Positions 46,727 to 55,357 of a stretch of 64,000 nt of DNA are shown here, piece by piece (positions within the stretch are counted from its first letter, which is position 1; every line of letters starts with the position of its first letter). The notes below the pieces were generated by a model that saw only the letters and a program-made list of their open reading frames with translations, was not told the origin of the DNA and searched no databases. The stretch covers positions 227,099 to 291,098 of the forward strand of contig DATBLE010000002.1 of NCBI GenBank assembly GCA_036555585.1, given 5' to 3'. This stretch comes from DATBLE01 sp036555585 (GTDB taxonomy: Bacteria > Actinomycetota > Thermoleophilia > Gaiellales > Gaiellaceae). Position numbers and translations under genes: made by a program.

Positions 46727-47965
46727 CTACTCGGCGTCGTCGAGGTCGAAGAGGTGACGGACGGCCTGCGCGTAGCCGCCGCCGTCCGCCCCGGCCGCGG
46801 CCTCCTTGAGACGGACGGTCGGCGGATGTAGGAGCTTGTTGACGATCTGCGCCGTGATCGACTCGACCGCCTCCTCCTGCGACTCGGACAGGCCGAGCCG
46901 GCCGCGGACCCGCGCCAGCTCGCCGGCGCGAACCTCCTCCGCCCACGCCCGCAGGGACGCGATCGCGGGAACGACCTCGCGGGAGGCCTGCCACTCGCGA
47001 AAACGCTCTGCTTCCTCGGCGACGATCGCCTCCGCCCGAGCCGCCTCGCGGCGGCGCCCGGCGAGGCTGGAGGCGACGACCGACTCGAGGTCGTCCATGT
47101 CGTACAGGTAGCAGGCGTCGAGATCGTGGATCGCGGGATCGAGGTCTCGCGGCACCGCCAGGTCGATCAGGAACAAGGGCCGCCCCTTCCGACTGCTCAG
47201 CGCCGCTTCGACGTCCGGCTGCGCGAGCACCCGGCCCGGCGAGCCGGTGGACGAGACGACGACGTCGACCTCGGCGAGGACCTCCCTGACGCGGGCGAGG
47301 TCGATGCCCCGGCCGCCGAACCGGCCCGCCAATTCCGCGGCGCGCTGGGGAGAGCGGTTCGCCACGTACGCGATCGCGGCCCCGCGGGCGGCGAGGCTCC
47401 GGGCGGCGAGCTCGGCGACGTGGCCCGCACCGACGAGCAGCACCCGGCAGCCGTCCAGTCGGCCGAATACCTGCTGGGCGAGCGCCCCGGCGGCCGACGA
47501 CACCGAGGCGGGGCTCTCGGCGATTGCCGTCTCGGCGCGCACCTTCTTGCCGGCGTGAAGCGCCTGCCGGAAGACCCGGTCGAGCACCGGCCCCGTCGTG
47601 CCGGCTTCGAAGGCAGCCCTGACCTGGCCCAGGATCTCGCCCTCGCCCGGAACGAGCGAGTCCAGCCCGGCGGCGACGCGGAAGAGGTGGAGGGCGGCCG
47701 CCTCGTCCGTCAACCGGTAGACGACCGCGCGCAGCTCCTCGCCGGGCATGCCGCTCACCCCCTCGAACGCGTCCAGCGCACGCCGCTCGGCGTCGTCGCC
47801 GACGAGGTACAGCTCGGTCCTGTTGCAGGTCGAGAGGCAGACGGCCTCGCCCTCGCCCGCGAGCGACGCCGCCAGCTCGCCCGCCCGGGCCAGGGGCACG
47901 AATGCGCGCTCGCGGACGGCGACGGGCGTCCCCTGGTGCGAGAGACCGACGAGCGTGAGCGTCAC
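46727..47965 (-). CDS. hemA: Glutamyl-tRNA reductase
   Basis: First committed step of haem synthesis by the C5 route: glutamyl-tRNA is reduced by NADPH to glutamate-1-semialdehyde. 412 residues from GTG at 47965. The catalytic cysteine is in CLSTCNRTELYLV near residue 50, GEGEILGQVRAAF follows, the NADPH site is VLLVGAGHVAELAARSL near residue 165, and FLIDLAVPRDLDPAI is typical. The C-terminal dimerisation domain is present. The start overlaps the hemX-like stop by four bases, giving translational coupling. Confidence 0.95.
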   Translation of the reverse strand: MTLTLVGLSHQGTPVAVRERAFVPLARAGELAASLAGEGEAVCLSTCNRTELYLVGDDAERRALDAFEGVSGMPGEELRAVVYRLTDEAAALHLFRVAAGLDSLVPGEGEILGQVRAAFEAGTTGPVLDRVFRQALHAGKKVRAETAIAESPASVSSAAGALAQQVFGRLDGCRVLLVGAGHVAELAARSLAARGAAIAYVANRSPQRAAELAGRFGGRGIDLARVREVLAEVDVVVSSTGSPGRVLAQPDVEAALSSRKGRPLFLIDLAVPRDLDPAIHDLDACYLYDMDDLESVVASSLAGRRREAARAEAIVAEEAERFREWQASREVVPAIASLRAWAEEVRAGELARVRGRLGLSESQEEAVESITAQIVNKLLHPPTVRLKEAAAGADGGGYAQAVRHLFDLDDAE

Positions 47966-48750
47966 GAGAAATGACCTACCTGGAGGCCGACTCTCGCCAC
48001 GACGACGAGCGCGAAGCCTGCGAGCGCGAGGTACGCCGCCCGCCGCCCGTGCCAGCCCGCCTCGTAGCGCAGAATGAGATAGCTGCCGTAGACCGCCCAG
48101 GTCCCGAGCGTGACAGCCATCAGCGCGTCGACCGGGGCGCCGTCGTTCCTGAGCCGGACGAGACCGGCGACGATCCCGGCGGTCAACGCCGGCAGCGCCA
48201 CGGCGATCGTCCGGCTCGTCAGGGTCTCGAGCGTGAGCAACGACGGGGCGCGGCCGAGCAGCCCGACCGGCCGGTGCTCCTTCAGCCGGCGCTCCTGCCA
48301 GAGGTAGAGGCCGGAGAGCGCGGCGGCGAGCGTGAACGCCGCGAAGGCGAACGAGAGGAGCCCGACATGGACGACCAGGAACGTCGTCGAGTAGCCGCTC
48401 CGCCCGCCCGTGCCGATCCCGCCGCCGAGGCGGGCGATCACGAGCAGCGCGGCGGCGAGCGGCATCACCGCCAGGCCGAGCAACCGAAAGCGCGTGCGGC
48501 AGCCCCAGACCAGGAAGACGCTGACGACGAGCCAGACGAACAGGTTCAACGAGCCGGCCCACGTCGCCCACGGAAACGCGTCGGCGCGCGCCGCCTGGTC
48601 GACGAGCAAGGCGGTCTGCAACACCCAGCCCAGGCGGACCCCCCAGGTGGCGAGGCGGCCGGCGGGCCCCGGCCGGCGCGCGTCCACGGCGTACGCGATC
48701 GCCGCCCCGGCGTACGCGAGGAAGGCGAGCCCGAAGAGGTACTCAGCCAT
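47962..48750 (-). CDS. HemX/CcsA-like cytochrome assembly membrane protein
   Basis: A 262-residue membrane protein of the CcsA/CcmC/HemX superfamily with about eight hydrophobic segments. Candidate haem-facing residues are the histidine in FLVVHVGLLSFAF and the tryptophans in FPWATWAGSLNLFVW. In Bacillus a similar HemX lies directly upstream of hemA and tunes its level, and the order here is the same. Its GTGA junction with hemA supports that link. It might instead assist haem export to cytochrome c with the ccm genes just upstream. ATG at 48750 is inside the end of the small CcmD-like gene. Confidence 0.82.
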   Translation of the reverse strand: MAEYLFGLAFLAYAGAAIAYAVDARRPGPAGRLATWGVRLGWVLQTALLVDQAARADAFPWATWAGSLNLFVWLVVSVFLVWGCRTRFRLLGLAVMPLAAALLVIARLGGGIGTGGRSGYSTTFLVVHVGLLSFAFAAFTLAAALSGLYLWQERRLKEHRPVGLLGRAPSLLTLETLTSRTIAVALPALTAGIVAGLVRLRNDGAPVDALMAVTLGTWAVYGSYLILRYEAGWHGRRAAYLALAGFALVVVARVGLQVGHFS

Positions 48751-48895
48751 CGACCCGCTTGCGCGCCAGGTCGGTCAGCTCGCCCACCTCGCGTTCCAGG
48801 CGCGCGAGCTTCAGCGCCATGATCAGGAAGTAGACGAGGACGAACGCGAACACCACCAGGTAGGCGGCCGCGACGTACTTCTCCTCGTTCGTCAT
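48743..48895 (-). CDS. Small CcmD-like membrane protein
   Basis: A 50-residue open reading frame from ATG at 48893-48895 to TGA at 48743-48745. It has one membrane helix (YVAAAYLVVFAFVLVYFLIMALKL) followed by a charged helix (ARLEREVGELTDLARKR). This is the expected shape and place of CcmD, the short haem-exporter subunit encoded right after ccmC. It overlaps ccmC upstream by four bases and the hemX-like gene downstream by eight, which is strong evidence of translation. Sequence conservation in CcmD is too low to be certain. Confidence 0.75.
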   Translation of the reverse strand: MTNEEKYVAAAYLVVFAFVLVYFLIMALKLARLEREVGELTDLARKRVDG

Positions 48896-49578
48896 GCCAA
48901 CAGCTCCCGCAGCTCACGCAGCCGCGCGTCGAGCCGCTTGCCGGCGAGCTCGAACTGGTAGAGCGCGGCGAAGAGCGCCAGCATCGCCGCCAGGCAGACG
49001 CAGAACGTGAAGAACTGCGAGCCGGCCATCTGCGGCCCGTGCCGGTTGAACGCGACCGGGTGGATGTACTGGTTCGCGAGCCTGATCGCGAGGAAGCTGA
49101 TCGGGATCAGGACCACGCCGAAGAGCGAGTAGACGGCGCAGAGGTTCGCGCGCTGGGGCCCCGGCTCGACCGAGTACCGGAGCATGAAGTACGCCGAGTA
49201 GAACAAAAACAGGACGAGGAACAGGACGAGCTGGCGCTCGCTCCAGAGCCACCAGTGTCCCCAACGGAACTTCGCCCAGAGCGACCCGGTGAGCAGGGTC
49301 ATCGCGCCGAAGATCACGCCCAGATGGATCGCGACGTAGCTCTCCAGGTCCGCTCCCGGCGTGCCTTTCCAGAGGTGGACGAGCCCCTTCCACGCGCCCC
49401 AGCCGAAGCAGGCGTACGCGGTCAGCGCGATCGGGACGTGGAAGTAGAAGATCTTCTGGTTGAGGCCGTCCTCGTCGACGGGCGCGTAGAAGAACACCAG
49501 CGCGATCGCCGTCGGCACCAGCACGGCGGCGAGAATCGCGGACAGCGCGAGCTGGTTATTCCGTGACCACGTACTCAA
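48892..49578 (-). CDS. ccmC: Haem exporter protein CcmC
   Basis: A membrane protein of the haem-handling family with six hydrophobic segments. The signature tryptophan-rich loop WGHWWLWSERQLVLFLVLF is present, and histidines in IFYFHVPIALTAY and NQYIHPVAFN are the likely haem ligands. With CcmAB it presents haem to CcmE in system I cytochrome c maturation; no CcmE or CcmF gene is in the window. About 228 residues from a TTG at 49578 that lacks a clear ribosome site and overlaps ccmB by 23 bases; the longer frame is a shadow of ccmB. Confidence 0.88.
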   Translation of the reverse strand: MSTWSRNNQLALSAILAAVLVPTAIALVFFYAPVDEDGLNQKIFYFHVPIALTAYACFGWGAWKGLVHLWKGTPGADLESYVAIHLGVIFGAMTLLTGSLWAKFRWGHWWLWSERQLVLFLVLFLFYSAYFMLRYSVEPGPQRANLCAVYSLFGVVLIPISFLAIRLANQYIHPVAFNRHGPQMAGSQFFTFCVCLAAMLALFAALYQFELAGKRLDARLRELRELLA

Positions 49579-50197
49579 AGGAGGCCCAGGAGATGATCGC
49601 AAAGACCGCGTCGTAGAGCGCGAGAAGCCCCAGGTACCGAGCGGGCTCGTCGGCCACGCTCGCGCCCACGCCTCCGACCACGATCGGGATCGCGAGCGGG
49701 AGGAAGAGCAGGGGCAGGAGCAGCTCGCGGGCGCGTCCGGCCACGGCCATCGCCGCCAGGACGGTGCCGACGGCGCAGATCCCGAGGTCGGCGAGCGCGA
49801 CCCCGGCGACCGTCGCACCGTCGATCCCGGAGAAGAAGAGCGCGAACGCCGGCAGCGCCACCAGCTCGGCGACGACGAGGAAGCCGAGCATCGCAGCCGA
49901 CTTCGCCAGCCAGATCGCGCTCCGGTCGCACGGGGCCAGCAGCAGGCCGTCGATCAGGCGCTGCTCGCGCTCGGCGACGAACGCGCGGGTCAGCCCGAGG
50001 AGCGCGGTGAAGACGATCGCCACCCACAGCATCCCCTTCGCGGCGAGGTCCGAGCTCCCCGAAGGCAGCGCGAAGTGGAAGACGACGAGCGCGGCGACGA
50101 CGAAGAGCAGCATCGCCGGAACGACGCTCCGCGCCCGCAGCTCGAGGCGCAGGTCCTTGCGGGCCAGCGTGGCCACGTCCATGAGGTACGCGGTCAT
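49556..50197 (-). CDS. ccmB: Haem exporter permease CcmB
   Basis: A 213-residue permease with six hydrophobic segments. ARKDLRLELRARSVVPAMLLFVV at the start and FVAEREQRLIDGLLLAPCDRSAIWLAKSAAML near residue 73 are typical of CcmB. It pairs with the CcmA ATPase; the complex uses ATP to release holo-CcmE. ATG/GTG at 50197 overlaps the ccmA stop by four bases. Confidence 0.92.
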   Translation of the reverse strand: MTAYLMDVATLARKDLRLELRARSVVPAMLLFVVAALVVFHFALPSGSSDLAAKGMLWVAIVFTALLGLTRAFVAEREQRLIDGLLLAPCDRSAIWLAKSAAMLGFLVVAELVALPAFALFFSGIDGATVAGVALADLGICAVGTVLAAMAVAGRARELLLPLLFLPLAIPIVVGGVGASVADEPARYLGLLALYDAVFAIISWASFEYVVTE

Positions 50198-50778
50198 GCG
50201 AACGCCAATCGCTGGGTCGCCAGCGTCTCGACCCGCGCCGGGTCGTGGGTGGAAAGGACGAAGGTCGCGGCCGACCGGAGCTCCGCGAGCTCCCGGTCGA
50301 GCAGTGCTGCGCCGTCCTCGTCGAGCGCGCTGAACGGCTCGTCCAGCACGAGCAGCTCGGGGTCGTGGAGCAGCGTGCGGCAGAGCGCCAGCCGCTGGAG
50401 CATCCCGCGCGAGAACGAGTCGGCGCGCTCGTTGCGGGCGTCCCAGAGCCCGAAGCGCTCGAGCAGCATGCCGATGCGCTCGCGTCGCTCCGACACCCGG
50501 TAGAGCCGGCCGTAGAGGTCGAGGTTCTCGAGCGCGGTCAGCTCCCGGTAGACGAGCGGCTCGTGGCCGAGGAAGCCGATGCGCTCGCGCGGCGGCTCGA
50601 CCTCGAGCTCGCCCGCCGTCGGCACGAGCAGCCCTGCGATCAGGCGCAGCAGCGTCGTCTTGCCCGAGCCGTTGGGCCCGGTGAGCAGCAGGAACGAGCC
50701 CCGCTCGACCTCGAGGTCGAGGTCGCGGATCACCTGCTTCGTGCCGAACGCGCGGCCGAGCTTCCGTGCCGCGATCAC
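50194..50778 (-). CDS. ccmA: Haem exporter ATPase CcmA
   Basis: A 194-residue ABC ATPase, short as usual for CcmA. Walker A is LLTGPNGSGKTTLLRLIAGLL near residue 35, the Q-loop region is FLGHEPLVYRELTALENL, the signature is degenerate (FSRGMLQRLALCRTLL), Walker B is LLVLDEPFSALDEDG and the H-loop is LSTHDPARVE. GTG at 50778 overlaps the prenyltransferase stop by four bases; the longer frame runs back over that gene. Its fusion-free place before ccmB and ccmC supports the haem-export assignment. Confidence 0.92.
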   Translation of the reverse strand: MIAARKLGRAFGTKQVIRDLDLEVERGSFLLLTGPNGSGKTTLLRLIAGLLVPTAGELEVEPPRERIGFLGHEPLVYRELTALENLDLYGRLYRVSERRERIGMLLERFGLWDARNERADSFSRGMLQRLALCRTLLHDPELLVLDEPFSALDEDGAALLDRELAELRSAATFVLSTHDPARVETLATQRLAFA

Positions 50779-51644
50779 GAGACGAGGACGTCCGCGAGGA
50801 CGAAGCCGAAGAAGGTGACGCTGATCACGCCGTTCATGGTGAAGAAGGCGGCGTCGAGGCGACGCAGGTCGCCGGGGCGGACGAGGGAGTGCTCGTACGA
50901 GAGCAGGCCGGCGACGACTGCCACCCCGATCCAGTAGAGGAGCCCGACGTCGAGACCGGCTCCTGCCGCCGCCAGCAGCCAGACGGTGAGCAGGTGCAGC
51001 ACCCGTGCGCCGGCGAAGACGCCGCGCTCGCCCCAGCGCGTCGCCCACGAGTGCAGGCCCTGTGCGCGATCGATGTCGACGTCGAACAGGGAGTAGAAGA
51101 GGTCGAAGCCGGCCACCCAGGCGGCGACCGCGCCGGCGAGCGCCCACGCCTGCCAGGGCAGGTCGCCGCGGATCGCGATCCAGGCTCCCATCGGCGCGAG
51201 CCCGTCGACGGCGCCGAGCCAGAGGTGGGCGAGCCAGGTGACCCGCTTCAGGTACGGGTAGATCACGAAGCCGACCACCGGAATCGGCCACAACCAGCGG
51301 CAGATCGGGTCGAGCTGCCAGACCGCGACGAGGAAGATCGCCAGCGACGCGAGGCAGAAGCACACGACCTGGACGCGCGTGAGCCGGCCGGCCGGCAGCT
51401 CGCGCGCCGCGGTACGCGGGTTGCGTGCGTCGATCTCGGCGTCGATCAGCCGGTTCAGCGCCATCGCCAGCGAGCGGGCCCCGACCATCGCCACCGTGAT
51501 CCAGACGAGGTCGTGGGCGCTCGGCACCGCGTCGACGGCCAGGAAGGCGCCGACGTACGCGAAGGGCAGCGCGAAGACGGTGTGCTCGATCTTGACGAGC
51601 GAGGCGAAGCGGCGCGGGTGCGTGGCGAGGACGCTCACCGTCAC
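50775..51644 (-). CDS. UbiA-family prenyltransferase, probable menaquinone (MqnP-like) type
   Basis: A 289-residue membrane enzyme with about eight hydrophobic segments. It attaches a polyprenyl tail to an aromatic acid. The two Mg-diphosphate motifs are NRLIDAEIDARNPRTAARELPAG near residue 63 and FYSLFDVDIDRAQGLHS near residue 183. The first motif and short length resemble MqnP of the futalosine menaquinone pathway; haem O synthase would carry different motifs. It sits between mog and ccmA with four-base overlaps on both sides, placing quinone tailing in the same transcript as haem export. Confidence 0.85.
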   Translation of the reverse strand: MTVSVLATHPRRFASLVKIEHTVFALPFAYVGAFLAVDAVPSAHDLVWITVAMVGARSLAMALNRLIDAEIDARNPRTAARELPAGRLTRVQVVCFCLASLAIFLVAVWQLDPICRWLWPIPVVGFVIYPYLKRVTWLAHLWLGAVDGLAPMGAWIAIRGDLPWQAWALAGAVAAWVAGFDLFYSLFDVDIDRAQGLHSWATRWGERGVFAGARVLHLLTVWLLAAAGAGLDVGLLYWIGVAVVAGLLSYEHSLVRPGDLRRLDAAFFTMNGVISVTFFGFVLADVLVS

Positions 51645-52123
51645 GTCTGCCGGTGCCCGGAGGTCGTGTCCCCCGCGAGCAGCCGGAGCGCGTGCGCGAG
51701 CGCGGGCTGCAGCACGGCGAAGCCGTCGCGGCAGCCGCCCGGCGAGCCCGGGAGGTTGACGACCAGCGTCGCCCCGCGCACGCCGGCGATCCCGCGCGAG
51801 AGCAGGCCGTGCGGCGTCTTCGCGATCGAGTCGGCCCGCAGCGCCTCGGCGATCCCGGGCGCCGCGCGGTCGAGCACCTGCATCGTCGCCTCGGGCGTGA
51901 CGTCCCGCGGACCGAGCCCCGTACCGCCGGTGGTCAGCACGAGGTCGGCGTTGTCTGCCAGAGCAACGATCGCATCGGCGATCGCGTCTCGTTCGTCGGG
52001 GACGACGCGCCGCTCGACCTCGAAGCGGTCGCCGGCGAGGAGCTCCTCGAGCAGATCGCCGCTCGTGTCCTCACGCGTTCCCTCCGAGACCCCGTCGGAG
52101 ACGGTCAGCACCGCCGCCCTCAC
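51641..52123 (-). CDS. Molybdenum cofactor adenylyltransferase-like protein (MogA/MoaB family)
   Basis: A 160-residue protein of the MogA/MoaB fold that binds molybdopterin and activates it by adenylylation. AVLTVSDGVSEGTREDTSG at the start and LVLTTGGTGLGPRDVTPEAT near residue 62 are diagnostic, as is LVVNLPGSPGGCRDGFAVL near residue 122. GTG at 52123 lies five bases after a 62-bp dispersed repeat that supplies the upstream GGAG. The end overlaps the prenyltransferase start by four bases. MogA and MoaB cannot be separated by sequence alone. Confidence 0.9.
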   Translation of the reverse strand: MRAAVLTVSDGVSEGTREDTSGDLLEELLAGDRFEVERRVVPDERDAIADAIVALADNADLVLTTGGTGLGPRDVTPEATMQVLDRAAPGIAEALRADSIAKTPHGLLSRGIAGVRGATLVVNLPGSPGGCRDGFAVLQPALAHALRLLAGDTTSGHRQT

Positions 52124-52128
52124 ACGGG

Positions 52129-52190
52129 ACCCGCTCCGGTGCCGGCAAAACCGGCACCTGCGCTCATTGGTCAGCCTCCGTCGAGCCTAC
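52129..52190 (-). repeat. 62-bp dispersed repeat, copy 2 (moaC/mog junction)
   Basis: The minus-strand reading of this stretch matches the repeat at 8857-8918, including the first 15 bases, CAATGAGCG and the hairpin with arms GGTGCCGG and CCGGCACC. Here it encodes the last eight residues and stop of MoaC (VGSTEADQ). It runs to within five bases of the mog start, ending in GGAGCGGGT. Confidence 0.8.
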
Positions 52191-52634
52191 GACTGTCTCC
52201 TTCGTCTTCTCGAGCAGCCGCACGCCGTCGACGACCATCTCCTTGTCGATCGCCTTGGCCATGTCGTAGACGGTCAAGGCGGCAACGGAGGCCGCGACCA
52301 GCGCCTCCATCTCCACCCCGGTCTGCGCGGTGGTCTCGACGGTCGCGCGGATCTCGACGGCACCCTCGCGAACGTCGACCGCCAGGTCGATGCTCGACAG
52401 GGGCAGCGGATGGCACAGCGGGATCAGCTCCGGGGTGCGCTTCGCCGCCATCACGCCCGCGAGCTGAGCTGCGACGAGCGCGTCGCCCTTCGGCAGCTCG
52501 CGGAGCCGCCGGGCCGTCTCGGCAGCCATCCGCACGGTCGCGCGGGCCACCGCCCGGCGCCTCGAGACCGGCTTCGCCCCGACGTCGACCATGCGAACCG
52601 AGCCCGACTCGTCCACGTGGGAGAGATCGCCCAT
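52164..52634 (-). CDS. moaC: Cyclic pyranopterin monophosphate synthase MoaC
   Basis: A 156-residue enzyme of molybdenum cofactor synthesis that forms cyclic pyranopterin monophosphate after MoaA. LSHVDESGSVRMVDVGAKP at the start, AKRTPELIPLCHPLPLSS with the active-site cysteine and histidine, and GVEMEALVAASVAALTVYDMAKAIDK near residue 112 are diagnostic. The last eight codons come from a dispersed repeat. No moaA or moaE is in the window, but mog follows and moeA lies 8 kb away on the same strand. Confidence 0.95.
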   Translation of the reverse strand: MGDLSHVDESGSVRMVDVGAKPVSRRRAVARATVRMAAETARRLRELPKGDALVAAQLAGVMAAKRTPELIPLCHPLPLSSIDLAVDVREGAVEIRATVETTAQTGVEMEALVAASVAALTVYDMAKAIDKEMVVDGVRLLEKTKETVVGSTEADQ

Positions 52635-52650
52635 AGCAGGGCGATCGTAG

Positions 52651-54099
52651 CTATGCCGCGGCGGAAACCCGGTCCAGGTCGGCGAGCTGGAGCTCGAGCC
52701 ATTCCGCCAGGTCGTGCTCGCGGACGTGCGCCCTGATCGCGTCGGCCCGCGAGCGGCGCTCTGCGTCGCCCAGCGACAGCGCCTCGTGGATCGCCTCCGC
52801 CTGTCCGGCCACGTCGAAGGGATCGACCGCCACGACCCAGGGCGCCAGCTCCTCGTACGCCCCCGTGTTCTTGGACAGGACGAGCACGCCGCCCCGATCG
52901 TTGACGAGCGGCGCCTCCTTCGCCACCAGGTTGAGCCCGTCGAAGACCGCGTTCACGAGCAGCACGTCGTACTGCGTATAGGCGGCGACCGACCGGAGAA
53001 AGTCGTCCTGGATCTCGAGCACGACCGGCGCCCAGCCGTCGCGCCCGTATCGCTCGTTCACGACGCGCGCGGACGCATGGATCTCGTCCAGGTACGACGC
53101 GTACTGCGGGACGTCCTGGCGCGACGGGTCGAGCAGCGCGAGCATCGCCACCCGGCCGTGCGCCTTTGGGTGGTCGGCGAGGTACTGCCCGAACGCCTGG
53201 AAGCCGCGAACGATGTTCTTCGACGGGTCCGTGCGGTCGACGCGCAGGATCAGGCGCTCGGGCCTGGCGCGCTCGAGGTCCTGCACCTCGGCGAGCACGT
53301 CCTCACGGCTCACGAGCTCGTCGAACTCGGTAGCGTCGACAGAGATCGGGTGTGCCGTCACGAGCGTCGTACGGCCGGCATGGTGGACGGTTCCTGCGGC
53401 GACGTCCACGTCGGCGCCGAGGATCGCCGAGACCGACGCCAGGAAGTTCTCACGCCAGCGATCGGTGTGGAAGCCGACCACGTCGTTGGCCAGCAGCCCC
53501 TCGTGGATGGCCCGGCACGCACCCTCGTCGAGCACGCCCCAACCGCCCGGGTCCGGCCACGGCACGTGGACGAAGTGCGAGAGGCGTGCCTCCGGCCTCG
53601 CCGCCCGGACGACGCCCGGGGCAACGTAGAGGTGGTAGTCGTGGAACCACACCGGTCGGCTCGGGTCCGCTTCGACCTCGTCCAGCACGGCCGCCGCGAC
53701 GGTCTCGTTCACCCGGCGGTAGCTGTCCCACGCCTCGTCCAGCTGCAGCCGGCCGGCGAGGTCCCACAGCTCGTGCTGGAGAAACCAGAGCGCGGGATTG
53801 GCGAACTGGTTGTAGAAGCGATCGAAGTCGGCCGGGTCGTGGTCGACGAGCCGGAGCCGGTAGGCCGATCCGTCCCGCCCGGTCTCGTCGAAGCTGCCGC
53901 CCGCCTCGGCGGCGACCGCACGGTCCTCCTCCGTCATCGCGTTCGCGATCCAGGTCACCTCGTGACGGGACACGAGCGGACCGAGCGCCGTGACCAGCCC
54001 GCCACCGCCGCGACGCGCCGTCAGGCCTTCGGGGCCACGCGTGTAGCTGATCGGCCCGCGGTTGGAGACGACGAGAAGGCGCCTGCGGCCGGCCGCCAC
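52651..54099 (-). CDS. otsA: Trehalose-6-phosphate synthase (GT20)
   Basis: A 482-residue glycosyltransferase that makes trehalose-6-phosphate from UDP- or ADP-glucose and glucose-6-phosphate. Conserved features are the N-terminal VVSNRGPISY and RRGGGGLVTAL loop, WFHDYHLYVAP near residue 150, FVHVPWPDP, the donor-site RVDRTDPSKNIVRGF near residue 285, and NAVFDGLNLVAKEAPLVN near the C-terminus. No phosphatase (otsB) gene adjoins it. It lies between htrA and moaC, separated by only a few bases from each, in a run expressed under envelope stress control. Confidence 0.93.
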   Translation of the reverse strand: MAAGRRRLLVVSNRGPISYTRGPEGLTARRGGGGLVTALGPLVSRHEVTWIANAMTEEDRAVAAEAGGSFDETGRDGSAYRLRLVDHDPADFDRFYNQFANPALWFLQHELWDLAGRLQLDEAWDSYRRVNETVAAAVLDEVEADPSRPVWFHDYHLYVAPGVVRAARPEARLSHFVHVPWPDPGGWGVLDEGACRAIHEGLLANDVVGFHTDRWRENFLASVSAILGADVDVAAGTVHHAGRTTLVTAHPISVDATEFDELVSREDVLAEVQDLERARPERLILRVDRTDPSKNIVRGFQAFGQYLADHPKAHGRVAMLALLDPSRQDVPQYASYLDEIHASARVVNERYGRDGWAPVVLEIQDDFLRSVAAYTQYDVLLVNAVFDGLNLVAKEAPLVNDRGGVLVLSKNTGAYEELAPWVVAVDPFDVAGQAEAIHEALSLGDAERRSRADAIRAHVREHDLAEWLELQLADLDRVSAAA

Positions 54100-54100
54100 G

Positions 54101-55297
54101 CTAGCGGCCGCTGTCCGGGGTGGCCGGCCGGTTCGCCAGCGTGACCCGGACGGTCTTCCGCGCTCCGCCGCGCACGATGCCGATCGAGACGGTCTGCCCG
54201 GGCTGCAGCTGCTCGGTCACCGCTCGGACGACGTCGGCAGCGCTCCGCACCGGGCTGCCCGCGATCGCGACGACCACGTCCCCGCCGTAGGTGAACGCCG
54301 AGCCGTTGAAGGTGCGCTGCTCGGAGCCGCCCCGGAGCCCCGCCCGCGCGCCGGGGCTACCCGGTCGAACGGAGGTGATCACCGCCCCGTAGCGCACCGG
54401 ATAGCCGTACTGCCGGGCGAGGCCGGGCGTCAGGTCCTCCGACGTGATCCCGACGTACGCGTAGGCGACCTTCCCGGTCGTGACCAGCTGCTGCATCGAC
54501 CGCCGGGCGGCGTTGATCGGCACGGCGAAGCCGACTCCTTCTGCGTTGCCGCTGTCGCTGCGGATCTGGGCGTTGATCCCGATCACGCGGCCCCGAGCGT
54601 CGAACAGGGGGCCGCCCGAGTTGCCGTGGTTGATCGGCGCGTCCATCTGGATGGCGTCGACCAGGTTGTACCGGGAGGTCAGCGACTCGATCGAGCGGTG
54701 CGTCGCGGACACGACTCCCACGGCCAGCGAGTTCTCGTTCCCGAACGGGCTGCCGATCGCGGCGACGGGCTCGCCGACGACGACCTTGCTCGAGTCGCCG
54801 AGCGGCAACGGCGTCAGCCGGTGCACGCTGGGATCGACCCTGAGGACGCCGACGTCGTCGAACACGTCCCAGCCCACGATCGTGGCCTTGACGCGATCCC
54901 TGTCTCGAAACTCGACGAAGACGTCGCCGGCCGGCCTGACGTTGCCGGCGCCCTCGCCTGCAGTGGTGATCACGTGCGAGTTGGTCAGGATCAGCCCGTC
55001 GGACGAGACGACGAAGCCGGATCCCTGCGCGGCGCTGGTGCTGTTGCCGGAAGAGAAAACGGCATAGAGGGTGACGACGCCGGGTGAGCGCCGCGCGTAG
55101 ACCCGGGCCGGGTCGAAGACGCCGGCGATCGCCGGCCGCACGAGCGCAGCAGTCGCCTGCGCCGGAGCGGACGCCTGGAGGACGACCGTCTGCCGCTCGT
55201 CGTGCAGCCAACCCGCGGCCCATGCGACGCCGAGCACGAGGAGACCGCCGAGAACCGCGCCTCCGAAACTGACCACGCCGACGGCTCGAGGGGGCAT
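54101..55297 (-). CDS. HtrA/DegP-like membrane-anchored serine protease with PDZ domain
   Basis: A 398-residue S1C protease from ATG at 55297 (a GTG at 55318 would add seven residues). One membrane helix spans about residues 12-30, then the trypsin-like domain has His108 in ILTNSHVI, Asp148 in FDDVGVLRV and Ser227 in HGNSGGPLF. A single PDZ domain fills the C-terminal 110 residues. It would degrade or chaperone damaged proteins outside the membrane. It follows a histidine kinase and response regulator, the same order as MprAB-PepD in mycobacteria, so it is probably the system's output. Confidence 0.92.
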   Translation of the reverse strand: MPPRAVGVVSFGGAVLGGLLVLGVAWAAGWLHDERQTVVLQASAPAQATAALVRPAIAGVFDPARVYARRSPGVVTLYAVFSSGNSTSAAQGSGFVVSSDGLILTNSHVITTAGEGAGNVRPAGDVFVEFRDRDRVKATIVGWDVFDDVGVLRVDPSVHRLTPLPLGDSSKVVVGEPVAAIGSPFGNENSLAVGVVSATHRSIESLTSRYNLVDAIQMDAPINHGNSGGPLFDARGRVIGINAQIRSDSGNAEGVGFAVPINAARRSMQQLVTTGKVAYAYVGITSEDLTPGLARQYGYPVRYGAVITSVRPGSPGARAGLRGGSEQRTFNGSAFTYGGDVVVAIAGSPVRSAADVVRAVTEQLQPGQTVSIGIVRGGARKTVRVTLANRPATPDSGR

Positions 55298-55357
55298 CGA
55301 TTTCACTGTAGCCACCAACCTTCGTGACTTCTCGCACGAGACACCACGGGAAAACGG

